DNA of 27,267 nucleotides from Hydrogenoanaerobacterium sp032017025 (GCF_032017025.1 NZ_DALZQO010000033.1:1-27267), one strand, 5' to 3'. Positions 1-6,604 are shown, numbered from the stretch's first letter. Numbers and translations: made by a program. Notes: generated by a model from the sequence alone, not told the origin.

Positions 1-109
1 TGACAGCTTTATTATATTAACATAGCCCCAAAGGTTTGTCAACACTTATTTTGCAAATTATGTCGAATAACTGTTTTTCATATTGTTGGGTCATTTCTTA
101 ACTTAGGTG

Positions 110-138
110 TTTTCTTTTAAAAGAGTTTATGCTATACT
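110..138 (+). promoter_or_regulatory. Probable promoter of the interrupted host tRNA-Arg gene
   Basis: A TATACT -10 box lies at 133-138, about 50 bases before the host tRNA 5' half. The -35 (TTTTCT, 110-115) is weak but 17 bases away. Nothing else is visible in 1-188. After integration this promoter would read through the two 191-bp units towards the complete tRNA at 571-647, because no terminator is visible in between; that consequence is inferred. Confidence 0.35.
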
Positions 139-188
139 ATTTAAGCAATCATAATATAAAGGCAAATTAGCCCTTAACCCCTTAATAT

Positions 189-227
189 GTGCCCGTAGCG
201 CAGTTGGATAGCGCGATAGACTCCGAC
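189..227 (+). pseudogene. 5' half of host tRNA-Arg(CCG), left attachment site (attL)
   Basis: The sequence has a tRNA acceptor 5' strand (GTGCCCG), a D arm (GCGC/GCGC stem) and an anticodon 5' strand ATAGA followed by the loop CTCCGAC, where the tRNA stops. The missing half is at 23757-23801. Joined, the two give ATAGA/TCTAT as anticodon stem, GTGCCCG/CGGGCAT as acceptor stem (one G-U pair) and anticodon CCG. This shows directly that a roughly 23.5 kb element entered through the anticodon loop. The half gene cannot make a tRNA by itself. Confidence 0.9.
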
Positions 228-411
228 AACTCTGATGAGTGTTTTATCGAAAGTCTGCAAAGTGCTTTGGTTACTGTGTTTATCGTCAGAGAAACGAATT
301 TTCAAAAGGTAAATGACTACTATTTGACCACTAAATTTAAATAGGTTGACTACTGCGAGAAATTGCAGTTTTCATATATGTGCCTGTAGCTCAGCTGGAT
401 AGAGTATCAGA
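221..411 (+). repeat. 191-bp tandem direct repeat, unit 1
   Basis: This unit is identical over its whole length to 412-602 by direct reading. It begins with the recombination core CTCCGAC, contains three arm-type 9-mers (313-354), and ends with the 5' half of the element tRNA (from 380). A third core follows at 603. The unit is best read as core + left arm of attP + tRNA 5' half, left behind by repeated integration. Confidence 0.95.
313..354 (+). other. Arm-type integrase binding sites, left end
   Basis: Three direct 9-mers of the form WTGACYACT lie at 313-321, 324-332 and 346-354, spaced 11 and 22 bases. The same set recurs in the second unit at 504-512, 515-523 and 537-545. Matching 9-mers occur in the same orientation near the right end (23590-23619). 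Direct repeats at helical-turn spacing in both arms are what the N-terminal domain of Tn916-type tyrosine integrases binds; assignment to this integrase is inference. Confidence 0.65.
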
Positions 412-602
412 CTCCGACAACTCTGATGAGTGTTTTATCGAAAGTCTGCAAAGTGCTTTGGTTACTGTGTTTATCGTCAGAGAAACGAATTTTCAAAAGG
501 TAAATGACTACTATTTGACCACTAAATTTAAATAGGTTGACTACTGCGAGAAATTGCAGTTTTCATATATGTGCCTGTAGCTCAGCTGGATAGAGTATCA
601 GA
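412..602 (+). repeat. 191-bp tandem direct repeat, unit 2
   Basis: This is the second perfect copy of the unit at 221-411. Its last 32 bases (571-602) are the start of the complete element-borne tRNA-Arg. Perfect identity implies a recent duplication or active homogenisation. The unit has no open reading frame and no CRISPR-like short repeat structure. Confidence 0.95.
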
Positions 603-647
603 CTCCGACTCTGAGGGTCGTGCGTTCGAATCGCATCAGGCATACCA
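571..647 (+). tRNA. tRNA-Arg(CCG) carried by the element
   Basis: This is a complete 77-nt tRNA with encoded CCA. The acceptor is GTGCCTG/CAGGCAT, the anticodon stem TCAGA/TCTGA, the loop CTCCGAC (anticodon CCG, reading CGG), and the T arm GTGCG-TTCGAAT-CGCAT. It differs from the interrupted host tRNA in acceptor, D, anticodon-stem and T-stem bases, but the anticodon loop is identical. It is therefore a diverged copy brought in by the element, presumably restoring the function the integration destroys. Its intact anticodon loop also recreates an integration target inside the element. Confidence 0.93.
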
Positions 648-681
648 AATCCCCTGTTTTCAAACGAAAACAGGGGATTTT
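647..681 (+). terminator. Terminator after the element tRNA
   Basis: A 15-bp perfect stem (647-661 with 666-680), tetraloop AAAC and a short T-rich tail directly follow the tRNA CCA end. The remaining stretch 682-857 is AT-rich with no gene that I can support. Confidence 0.75.
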
Positions 682-857
682 ATAATTATAAAGTTCTTAA
701 AAACCTATTTCTCAATTCGCAATCGGTCATTTTGTTTGCGTTAAAAGTTCTATCCCATGGCATTTGTCATAATTTAATAAAGTTAAGCACCATCATATGT
801 TAAACCAGAACTTCTTTGAAGTTTCAATTTAACTCTAAAAACAAAATTCGCTATTTG

Positions 858-887
858 CGAAATTACTTATTGACATAAACAATTTCG
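858..887. promoter_or_regulatory. Possible operator around the retron promoter -35
   Basis: Inverted arms CGAAATT (858-864) and AATTTCG (881-887) flank the -35 hexamer at 870-875. A smaller hairpin TTCGC/GCGAA lies at 847-861. Position and symmetry suit a repressor such as the XRE protein encoded at 1441-1749; the link is inferred. Confidence 0.4.
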
Positions 888-898
888 TCAGTTATAAT
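870..898 (+). promoter_or_regulatory. Consensus promoter of the retron-like cassette
   Basis: A perfect TTGACA (870-875) and a perfect TATAAT (893-898) are separated by 17 bases. Transcription would start near 905, at the 5' edge of the structured RNA. This is the strongest promoter sequence in the window, as expected for an abundant small RNA. Confidence 0.88.
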
Positions 899-904
899 TT
901 AACT

Positions 905-1160
905 ACAGCGAAGTGTAGAGGACATATTCTCTACGGTCAACTCCCCTAATTTGGAGTGCATTTGCACTCGCGGAACATCTTTATGGTGTTCTACCCAACT
1001 GGGCGCGGCACGTGGTTGATGACCGACCAACGTACCTTTGCCCAGCACCCTCCAAGCCGGGAGCTTGGAGGGTGCCCAAAGAATTAGGTGGGCGTTCTGT
1101 ATGCACCTACTCTTTCCCGGGAGGGAACCACATCAACTATATTCGTGGTTCTCGAAGGAG
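905..1160 (+). ncRNA. Structured RNA, candidate retron msr-msd
   Basis: About 255 nt without a credible reading frame lie between the promoter and the ribosome site of the next gene and are densely folded. Stems read by eye: 915-920/929-934; 954-959/964-969 (alternative 940-944/953-957); 973-979/985-991; 999-1004/1040-1045 enclosing 1010-1016/1026-1033 with a bulge; a perfect 13-bp hairpin 1045-1057/1063-1075; 1085-1090/1104-1109; and 1125-1131/1145-1151. The motif AGCGA near 907-911 is a candidate for the branching guanosine (G908). A possible closing helix pairs 909-918 with 1137-1145 (one bulge), and 901-906 can pair with 1145-1150, so a1/a2 is not settled. Location upstream of a retron-type RT is the main argument for msr-msd. 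Confidence 0.65.
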
Positions 1161-1166
1161 TATAAA

Positions 1167-1352
1167 ATGAAAAAAAACAAATCTTCGCAGCCCATGCAGA
1201 ACATTCCCAGCAAGTCATCTTCCTCCCAAAAATCTCACCCATTCAAGTTTAAATTGAACAAAGTCTTTTTTAAGATTGCGTTTAAGGCACTTGAAGTAGC
1301 GCTGGTTGGTTTACAGATTGTCCAGTGCCTATGTGAGATATTTAAAAGATAA
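1167..1352 (+). CDS. 61-residue basic protein with a hydrophobic helix, possible retron effector/toxin
   Basis: The start is the ATG at 1167, which has AAGGAG at 1155-1160; a frame open back to 1038 would translate the structured RNA and is not credible. Residues 1-33 are Lys/Ser-rich. Residues 34-59 form a hydrophobic to amphipathic helix (VALVGLQIVQCL core) with Lys36, Lys40 and Glu43, ending in Lys-Arg. This resembles small membrane-acting toxins. It lies between the structured RNA and the XRE and RT genes on the same strand, so it is the natural candidate for the effector that other retrons also encode. The hairpin 1125-1151 ends three bases before the ribosome site and could control translation. 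I do not recognise a family. Confidence 0.65.
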   Translation: MKKNKSSQPMQNIPSKSSSSQKSHPFKFKLNKVFFKIAFKALEVALVGLQIVQCLCEIFKR

Positions 1353-1388
1353 GATGATATTGTGCATAAAATGGGAAGCCCATCTAAT

Positions 1389-1416
1389 TTTGCAGTTTAA
1401 GCCTTTGTGCTAAAAT
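1389..1416 (+). promoter_or_regulatory. Possible internal promoter for the XRE and RT genes
   Basis: TTTGCA (1389-1394) and TAAAAT (1411-1416) are separated by 16 bases, and the start would fall about 18 bases before the XRE gene. A short hairpin ATGGG/CCCAT at 1371-1383 lies in front. It would allow regulator and RT to be made independently of the small protein. Confidence 0.4.
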
Positions 1417-1440
1417 ATATATGGAAGAGGTGACATAACA

Positions 1441-1749
1441 ATGATTGGCAATGTACTAAAACGTACACGAGCTATTTATGGTTATAAGGCAACCGAAATG
1501 TGCTCAAAACTTGGCATCTCAGCCAGTTACCTATCTGAAATCGAAAACAACAAAAAAAAACCTTCTTTGGAGCTTCTTGAAAAATACGCTGAAATATACG
1601 ATATAAGATTATCTTCATTAATTTTGCTTTCAGAGAACTTTGAAGATGCAGAAAAAAGCGGTTCAGGTAAAGGTTCTATTATAATTAGGAATATGATGAA
1701 CCAGTTAATTAATAGTATGGCTAATTCGGCAGGTAATCCAGATGCATAA
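1441..1749 (+). CDS. XRE-family helix-turn-helix regulator of the retron cassette
   Basis: A 102-residue protein. Residues about 6-62 form a Cro/cI-type HTH (MCSKLGISASYLSEIENNKK is the core, followed by PSLELLEKYAEIYDI). The tail of about 40 residues is polar and may dimerise or contact a partner. A ribosome site GAGGTG precedes the ATG. The stop overlaps the RT start by eight bases, so the two are translationally coupled. Known retron groups include ones with an XRE protein as accessory component; I believe this corresponds to type VI of the Mestre classification but cannot verify it. A likely role is repressing the promoter at 870-898 or restraining the small protein. Confidence 0.88.
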   Translation: MIGNVLKRTRAIYGYKATEMCSKLGISASYLSEIENNKKKPSLELLEKYAEIYDIRLSSLILLSENFEDAEKSGSGKGSIIIRNMMNQLINSMANSAGNPDA

Positions 1750-2761
1750 TCATGATCGCTTTAAAAGGTATAGCATTGCTCAATGTGCACTATATAAATG
1801 CAGAAGCAAAGCACGTCTTGAAAAGTTGCTTTTGTTAGAACCAGGGAATCTGCAACTTATCAATTCTGCAATATCTTATCACTCCTTTGAAATTGAAAAA
1901 AAGAACTCACTTGAAAAACGCAAAATTACAGCTCCAGACAGAACGTTAAAATTGGTTCAAAAACGAATTCTTATATTGTTGCAAAAAGTCTTACGACCTA
2001 CATGGCTGATCTCAGGAGAAAAAGGCAAGTGCTATATCGACAACGGAAAGGCACATCTTAACGGGAAATTCTTTTTAACAATTGACATAAAGAAATTTTA
2101 CGACAATTGCAAAAGAGAGCCCGTCTATTGTTTTTTCACACAAAAGTTGCTTACTTCACCAGATGTTGCCAAAATTTTGACAGATATTATCACGTATGAT
2201 TCCAGGATTCCTACTGGATGCCCAACGAGTCAAATTATGGCTTTTTATGCGTATTACGATATGTTTAACGAAATTGCGGAATATGCATTAAAGAAAAACT
2301 GTACTTTTACATTGTATGTCGACGATATGACTTTTTCCAGTCCAGAACCTTTAGATCCAAAAGTTTTACAAAGAGACGTGGATCGCATCTTAAGAAAATA
2401 TGATCATAAACCAAAATATTCAAAAGTAAAGTACTATTCAGCTTCAGACTACAAGCCTGTAACCGGCACAATTATTACGCCAGACAAGTCTTTAGCTGTT
2501 CCCAATAGCCTTCAACAAAAAATTTATTTAGGTTTCCAAGAAATAAAATCTACTACTGCTACTACAGAATACTCAGATGTATCTGCGAAATTGGCATCAT
2601 TGAAGGGCCAAATTCAAGCTGCTCGAAATATAAATAGAAACAAATTTCCTGAAATAATGAGGCTTACAAATAAATTAGCTGCTGCTCAACCACCTTTAAA
2701 ACCCATTAAACGCAAGGGTGTCTCTTATCGAAAAAAGACTATTTCAATAAATCCAAATTAA
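1742..2761 (+). CDS. Retron-type reverse transcriptase
   Basis: A 339-residue RT. Visible motifs: catalytic Asp in LTIDIKKFY (about 113-120), PTGCPTSQ (157-164), and YVDD (192-195, catalytic Asp pair). Two retron marks are present. NGKAH (101-105) sits where retron RTs have NAxxH, just before the first catalytic block, and VTG (240-242) is the region Y motif. The enzyme should copy part of the RNA at 905-1160 into branched msDNA. No maturase or endonuclease domain is present, which argues against a group II intron. The last 80 residues are basic and probably bind the RNA. Unusual points are YVDD instead of YADD and AFYAYYDMF after the PTSQ block, where retron RTs usually have an Asn. The start overlaps the XRE stop. 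Confidence 0.88.
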   Translation: MHNHDRFKRYSIAQCALYKCRSKARLEKLLLLEPGNLQLINSAISYHSFEIEKKNSLEKRKITAPDRTLKLVQKRILILLQKVLRPTWLISGEKGKCYIDNGKAHLNGKFFLTIDIKKFYDNCKREPVYCFFTQKLLTSPDVAKILTDIITYDSRIPTGCPTSQIMAFYAYYDMFNEIAEYALKKNCTFTLYVDDMTFSSPEPLDPKVLQRDVDRILRKYDHKPKYSKVKYYSASDYKPVTGTIITPDKSLAVPNSLQQKIYLGFQEIKSTTATTEYSDVSAKLASLKGQIQAARNINRNKFPEIMRLTNKLAAAQPPLKPIKRKGVSYRKKTISINPN

Positions 2762-2784
2762 TGTATCAGAGTGAATATGTGCAT

Positions 2785-2813
2785 AAAAGGTGAACGAATC
2801 GTTCACCTTTTTT
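2785..2813. terminator. Bidirectional terminator between RT and integrase
   Basis: A perfect 12-bp stem (2785-2796 with 2800-2811), a 3-nt loop, and A-run and T-run on the two sides. It serves both convergent genes. Confidence 0.88.
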
Positions 2814-3950
2814 CTACACCCCCAATCCCTTATGCAGCCCCTCTGCTGCTTTCTTTCTGTTTTTGTCAAAGGCATGAGTATAGATATCCAGTGTGGTGCT
2901 AACTTGTGCGTGTCCGAGCAGGCTTGCCACGGTTGCTACATCGGTTCCGTTGGCGATTAACAGGCTGGCTGTTGTGTGTCTAAGACTATGCACATTTAGA
3001 CTTGTTGGCAGGTTGTTATCCCTTAAAATTTTGCGAAAGCGTGAGGAGAATGTATCGGGTATCATTGGTAGGTCAGTTTTATTTTGCCTGAATAGATATG
3101 TGCCATCGGTCATTTGCCTGTTTTCGTACATCCTTATATGCTGTGTGCAGAAGTCCTTGTAATCTTTCAGCAGACTCGCAAGGCTGTCGGAGAAGTAGAC
3201 ATATCGGTTGCCCGATACTGTCTTGGGCGGCTTGGTAAACACTTCTTCTCCTTGCACTTTAACCACGTTTCGCTGTATGCGAATTTCGTTATTCGTGAAG
3301 TTAATATCTTCCCACTTGATACCACAGCACTCGCCCCTGCGTATGCCTGTGGCAATAATAATTTTAAAATACACCTCATATTTTATACTCTCTTGCTCCA
3401 AGGCAGAGAGTATTTTTTGTACTGTTTCTTCGTCAGCAACAACTTTTTCTTTCCTCATTCCCTGTGGCTTGTAGGTTCGCCATGCCGGGTTGTGGGTGAT
3501 GTAGCCTTGCTCCATTGCGGACGACAAGATACTGCACACAACTGAATGTAGCCCCTCTATAGAAGCTTCTGCAAGCAATTCGCCTGTGCGTTTGGATTTT
3601 ACCTTTCTCATTTCGGCATAGAAGTTGCGAAAATCTTCAGCTTTCAAGTCCTTTAATTTGATGTGTCCAAGGTATGGCAGTATTCGCTCATACTCTATTT
3701 TATTGCGGGTTTGAGTTGACTTAGAATGTTTTATGGGAGCGACCTCATTTTTGAATATTTCAATATACTGTGCCAAAGTAATGTTTTTCTTTAGGGTGAC
3801 AGGCTGATTTTTAACGGATTTTTCGAATAATATTGCCTGTTCGTTTAGCCACTTTTCCGTTTGCCTTGGAGTAAGCCCCTCGGGCGGTTTTACTGTCTTT
3901 TGCTGAGATTTCATGCGGTTGCCTTGATAGTCATAACCCATAGATACCAC
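2814..3950 (-). CDS. int: Tyrosine integrase of the element
   Basis: The recombinase has an N-terminal beta-strand arm-binding region (about 1-25), a SAM-like core-binding domain (about 55-155) and a catalytic domain. Catalytic residues in this numbering are Arg204 (TGIRRGE), Lys243 (TKPPKTVSGNR), His321-x-x-Arg324 (HSLRHT), His347 (LGHAQ) and Tyr357 (DIYTHA). The family is that of Tn916-like and related clostridial elements, and it would cut and join in the tRNA core CTCCGAC. The first usable start is GTG at 3950, with no good ribosome site. The open frame continues upstream with residues RKRGNSYLIVVSMGYDYQG, a typical beginning of this family, but has no ATG there. The gene therefore seems to have lost its own start when it was fused to the decayed gene upstream. 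Activity is uncertain. Confidence 0.88.
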   Translation of the reverse strand: MVSMGYDYQGNRMKSQQKTVKPPEGLTPRQTEKWLNEQAILFEKSVKNQPVTLKKNITLAQYIEIFKNEVAPIKHSKSTQTRNKIEYERILPYLGHIKLKDLKAEDFRNFYAEMRKVKSKRTGELLAEASIEGLHSVVCSILSSAMEQGYITHNPAWRTYKPQGMRKEKVVADEETVQKILSALEQESIKYEVYFKIIIATGIRRGECCGIKWEDINFTNNEIRIQRNVVKVQGEEVFTKPPKTVSGNRYVYFSDSLASLLKDYKDFCTQHIRMYENRQMTDGTYLFRQNKTDLPMIPDTFSSRFRKILRDNNLPTSLNVHSLRHTTASLLIANGTDVATVASLLGHAQVSTTLDIYTHAFDKNRKKAAEGLHKGLGV

Positions 3951-3952
3951 TA

Positions 3953-4689
3953 TTAAATAGCTGTTACCCCTTTTGCGTATGCTGCAAGTGTGCTTTTCTT
4001 ACTACCTGTGGGCCCGATAAGTGCAAGTACGGTTTTCATTTGAAATCCTGCCCCTGCAAAAAATTCAATGAGGGGAGCAGTAAACATTATTGCTACAAGT
4101 GGCTGTACTATCTCTTTAGGCGCAACATCTGAATTTAATAAATCCAAGGTTGCCAAGGCACAGTTTTTATCGGTGCCTTCAATCAGTCCATACTTTGCAA
4201 CCACTGCATCATCACAAAGGCAACTGTCACTGCCGGGCATTTGGTACTCCCAACTGCTTGTATAAACCCAACCGATGTGAGAATAAAGCCTGCGTGTTAA
4301 AATATCCTCGGCAGTGCTTTGGATAGCGTGTCGGAGCTGTTCACGATTACTGTTTCCAGCTGACACATTACAAGCTGAGCCCCAGTATTCCTCGATCCAG
4401 TTCATCTTTTTAAACTCTGCAATAGTTAATGTGATGCTTTTTAGCGAATAGCCTTTCTTGTGAATACCTCCAATTTTTAAATTCTTTTTTCGCTGCTACC
4501 ATTTGTGACAATCAGTTCTTCCTCCACATAGGCGATGAAGTTGCAGAGCATTCGCTGTCCGTTTGAGGTTTTCATAAACAGACAGCCATCTTCTTCAAAG
4601 TACGGCTCTGCGTAAAGTGACTTTGAAATACTATCTGTACTAAAGTCAGAGATTGGTGGTTTATATAGAATCAATGCAGTTTCTTTCAA
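3953..4689 (-). pseudogene. Decayed DUF927-type helicase/primase fragment
   Basis: Two frames together make one protein. The first, from a TTG at 4689 with AGGAGG upstream, reads to ...CNFIAYVEEELIVTNGSSEK and stops at 4477. The second continues with NLKIGGIHKKGYSLKSIT...MNWIEEYWG and ends with a P-loop GPTGSKKST about 15 residues before the stop at 3953. The order matches the DUF927 domain of mobile-element primase-helicases. A frameshift lies near 4485-4495, in an A-rich run, and everything after the P-loop is missing. The 3' break coincides with the 5' end of int, so one deletion probably fused the two. Confidence 0.75.
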
Positions 4690-4841
4690 TAAGTTGTCCT
4701 CCTTTGTTTTTTGATTTTTTGTTGTCGTTCTACCTAAAGACCGTTCCTGACCGAGGTTCTCTCCATCGTTTCCGTCGCTCGCTCTTTCGAGGTCGTGGCA
4801 ACCATATCATCTTTAGCCGATCATTAAATTTTAGTTTCCGA

Positions 4842-4870
4842 TTGATTAATTAAAATATATCTGATACAAT
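4842..4870 (+). promoter_or_regulatory. Promoter of the DUF6076-like gene
   Basis: TTGATT (4842-4847) and TACAAT (4865-4870) are separated by 17 bases, about 110 bases before the start codon. The rest of the gap 4690-4981 shows only a short GC-richer patch around 4735-4800. Confidence 0.5.
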
Positions 4871-4981
4871 AATACTAACAGATTAAAAGTGCTTTTCAAT
4901 AGCTTTTGGGGTGGTTTAAGCCTGTATCCCAAAGGTCAGGTACAGACGAAAAATCTATCCGATACAAAAGAGGAAAATTAT

Positions 4982-6094
4982 ATGATTGAGGGCACAAAAA
5001 AAACAAATGAAAAGGTAAATACCCTTAGTGAATTCACTTTAATGTTTTGGCAAAACTATTTGCTTATGGATACTACCAAGCTTCCCTTGGGTGAATGTGT
5101 GGCAGCAGTGCTTAATTTATCCGGTGATACATTACTCTTAATGAATGACAGCCGAAATGCTTTGATTGGTGCAATGCAAAACATTACTAACCCACGTATA
5201 AAAAAAGACCTTGCCACTGTTACTGATTTACAGAACAAGTTAAACAAGGTTTTGGATTTGATAATTTCACTACCGCCATTTTCTTATTTAATTAATAAAG
5301 ATTTTGGACATTCTATGCTTGCAGACATTTGGAGCAGTCAACCTAAAGGCTTTATGGCTATGATGGATAGAGGAACTCATGAAGGCGAAGTGTTCCATCA
5401 TTTTATTTTTAAGCTAATTTCCATTATTGATGAAACAATAGCTTTTAAAAAATATGTATCTGTTATGTTAGATTACTATTTTGAACAGCTTAATAAACGA
5501 AACCCTGAACATTATGCTGTGGGAGTTTACAGTTTCTTCACTGACACCAAGCTCATCAATGATATTCGAGCTACCATGCCCCCAATTCCAAGCTTTGATT
5601 TTGCTCAAACAAGACATGTTGGAATGGAATATGCACCCATGAGAAACCCTAACAACGAAAAGGAGTATATCATTGCAGAGCGAATTGAATTTGACAGTAT
5701 GGGAGCATTTTTACATGCTGATTTCTTCAGAGCTTTAATCAATGGTCACTGCCCACGCAAGTGTCATAACTGTGGAATATATTTTTTACTTCTGTCGGGT
5801 CACAACACTTGCTATTGCTCTAACATTGCGCCAAACCAAAATAAAAAAGGTGACACAAAAACTTGCCGTGATATTGGTGCCCATGTAAAAGAGGCAGAGA
5901 AAAAAGAAAATCGCACCCCCACTCAGCAAGAGTACGACAAGGTTTACAACCGACTGAAGACACGAAAAAATCGTGGCAAGCTATCTATTGACGATTGGAA
6001 CAACCAAGTTGCCGACGCTGTTTCCTATATGGAGCAAAACCAAAAAGGTGAGCTGTCTGATTTTGATTATCGGGAGATTATGAAAAAGTTTTAA
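4982..6094 (+). CDS. DUF6076-like protein with C-terminal zinc-binding region
   Basis: A 370-residue protein starting at the ATG at 4982, preceded by AGAGGAAAA; a GTG 93 bases earlier has no ribosome site. The N-terminal two thirds are predicted helical with no recognised catalytic motif. From about residue 257 a Cys-rich segment appears (CPRKCHNCG, then CYC, then TKTCRDIGAH), typical of the zinc-binding end of DUF6076 proteins. It is followed by a basic Lys/Arg-rich stretch resembling integrase or transposase DNA-binding regions (YNRLKTRKNRGK). Such genes often travel next to integrases in clostridial islands; function is unknown. It is the only rightward gene between int and the defence operon. 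Confidence 0.72.
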   Translation: MIEGTKKTNEKVNTLSEFTLMFWQNYLLMDTTKLPLGECVAAVLNLSGDTLLLMNDSRNALIGAMQNITNPRIKKDLATVTDLQNKLNKVLDLIISLPPFSYLINKDFGHSMLADIWSSQPKGFMAMMDRGTHEGEVFHHFIFKLISIIDETIAFKKYVSVMLDYYFEQLNKRNPEHYAVGVYSFFTDTKLINDIRATMPPIPSFDFAQTRHVGMEYAPMRNPNNEKEYIIAERIEFDSMGAFLHADFFRALINGHCPRKCHNCGIYFLLLSGHNTCYCSNIAPNQNKKGDTKTCRDIGAHVKEAEKKENRTPTQQEYDKVYNRLKTRKNRGKLSIDDWNNQVADAVSYMEQNQKGELSDFDYREIMKKF

Positions 6095-6100
6095 GTTAAT

Positions 6101-6137
6101 CACAGCAGGTGTATCCATTCGTTATATCCCTGCTGTG
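6101..6137. terminator. Possible terminator between convergent genes
   Basis: A 9-bp inverted repeat CACAGCAGG (6101-6109) / CCTGCTGTG (6129-6137) has a 19-nt loop and no clear T-run. It lies just after the DUF6076-like stop and before the stop of the convergent gene. Confidence 0.4.
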
Positions 6138-6175
6138 TCAATTTATACTGTTAGTCCATATTCCCAATGCTCAGG

Positions 6176-6502
6176 TTAGTTTTTTTCTTCATTTTTCTGC
6201 ACCTCCTGAGGCATAAAAGAATACCCACAGTTTTGAGAGTCAATCTCAACACTGTGGGTATCGTAGGTTTGTAATTCAGTTGTAAGCTCAAATCCTAATT
6301 TGAAGCCTTGTATAAAGCTCGCCTTTGTTTGATAGTTGCAAATCATTTCTAAAGCATCAATGATTCGCAGAACAATTTTCCTATCCTCCTTGGATAGATG
6401 GCCAATCAATATTTTGTGATTGTCCTCTATGGAAGATTTTAGCTCCGGTAGTTCCAATGATGTGAAGAATTCGTGGTATAGGTCATCTAATCTTTGTGGC
6501 AT
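6176..6502 (-). CDS. Small helical protein of unknown function
   Basis: A 108-residue protein. The start at 6502 (MPQRLDDLYHEFF) is preceded by AAAGGAGGG; a longer frame to 6589 lacks such a site. It is acidic and probably all helical, with the segment SFIQGFKLGFELTTEL near residue 70-85. The segment is reminiscent of small Firmicute proteins that carry a similar YIQG-type motif (compare the gene at 26412). I cannot name a family with confidence. It lies about 100 bases downstream of the helicase gene on the same strand, so it could be the last gene of that operon or an unrelated element gene with its own signals. Confidence 0.6.
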   Translation of the reverse strand: MPQRLDDLYHEFFTSLELPELKSSIEDNHKILIGHLSKEDRKIVLRIIDALEMICNYQTKASFIQGFKLGFELTTELQTYDTHSVEIDSQNCGYSFMPQEVQKNEEKN

Positions 6503-6604
6503 ATTCTCGCCCTCCTTTGTAAACACAAGGGATACCACAAGAAGATGGGAATAGCTACACAAGTTTAGAGAATCCAATTCATCTCCCATCTGAACTAATC
6601 AATC

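Noticed and set aside
221..602. CRISPR-like array from the tandem repeats
   Set aside because: There are two adjacent 191-bp units with no spacers and no cas genes; they are explained by att cores and tRNA halves.
1045..1075. 13-bp hairpin as a transcription terminator
   Set aside because: No T-run follows (CCAAAGAATT), and the region downstream must be transcribed for the next genes; it fits an internal RNA element better.
1038..1166. N-terminal extension of the 61-residue protein back to position 1038
   Set aside because: It would translate the strongest hairpins of the structured RNA and has no ribosome site; the ATG at 1167 has AAGGAG at the right distance.
905..2761. Group II intron with its reverse transcriptase
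   Set aside because: The RT lacks maturase and endonuclease domains, has the retron VTG motif, and no domain V-like hairpin is placed after the RT.
3114..3545. Plus-strand reading frame inside the integrase gene
   Set aside because: It is antisense to a clearly conserved gene, with no ribosome site and no protein-like pattern.
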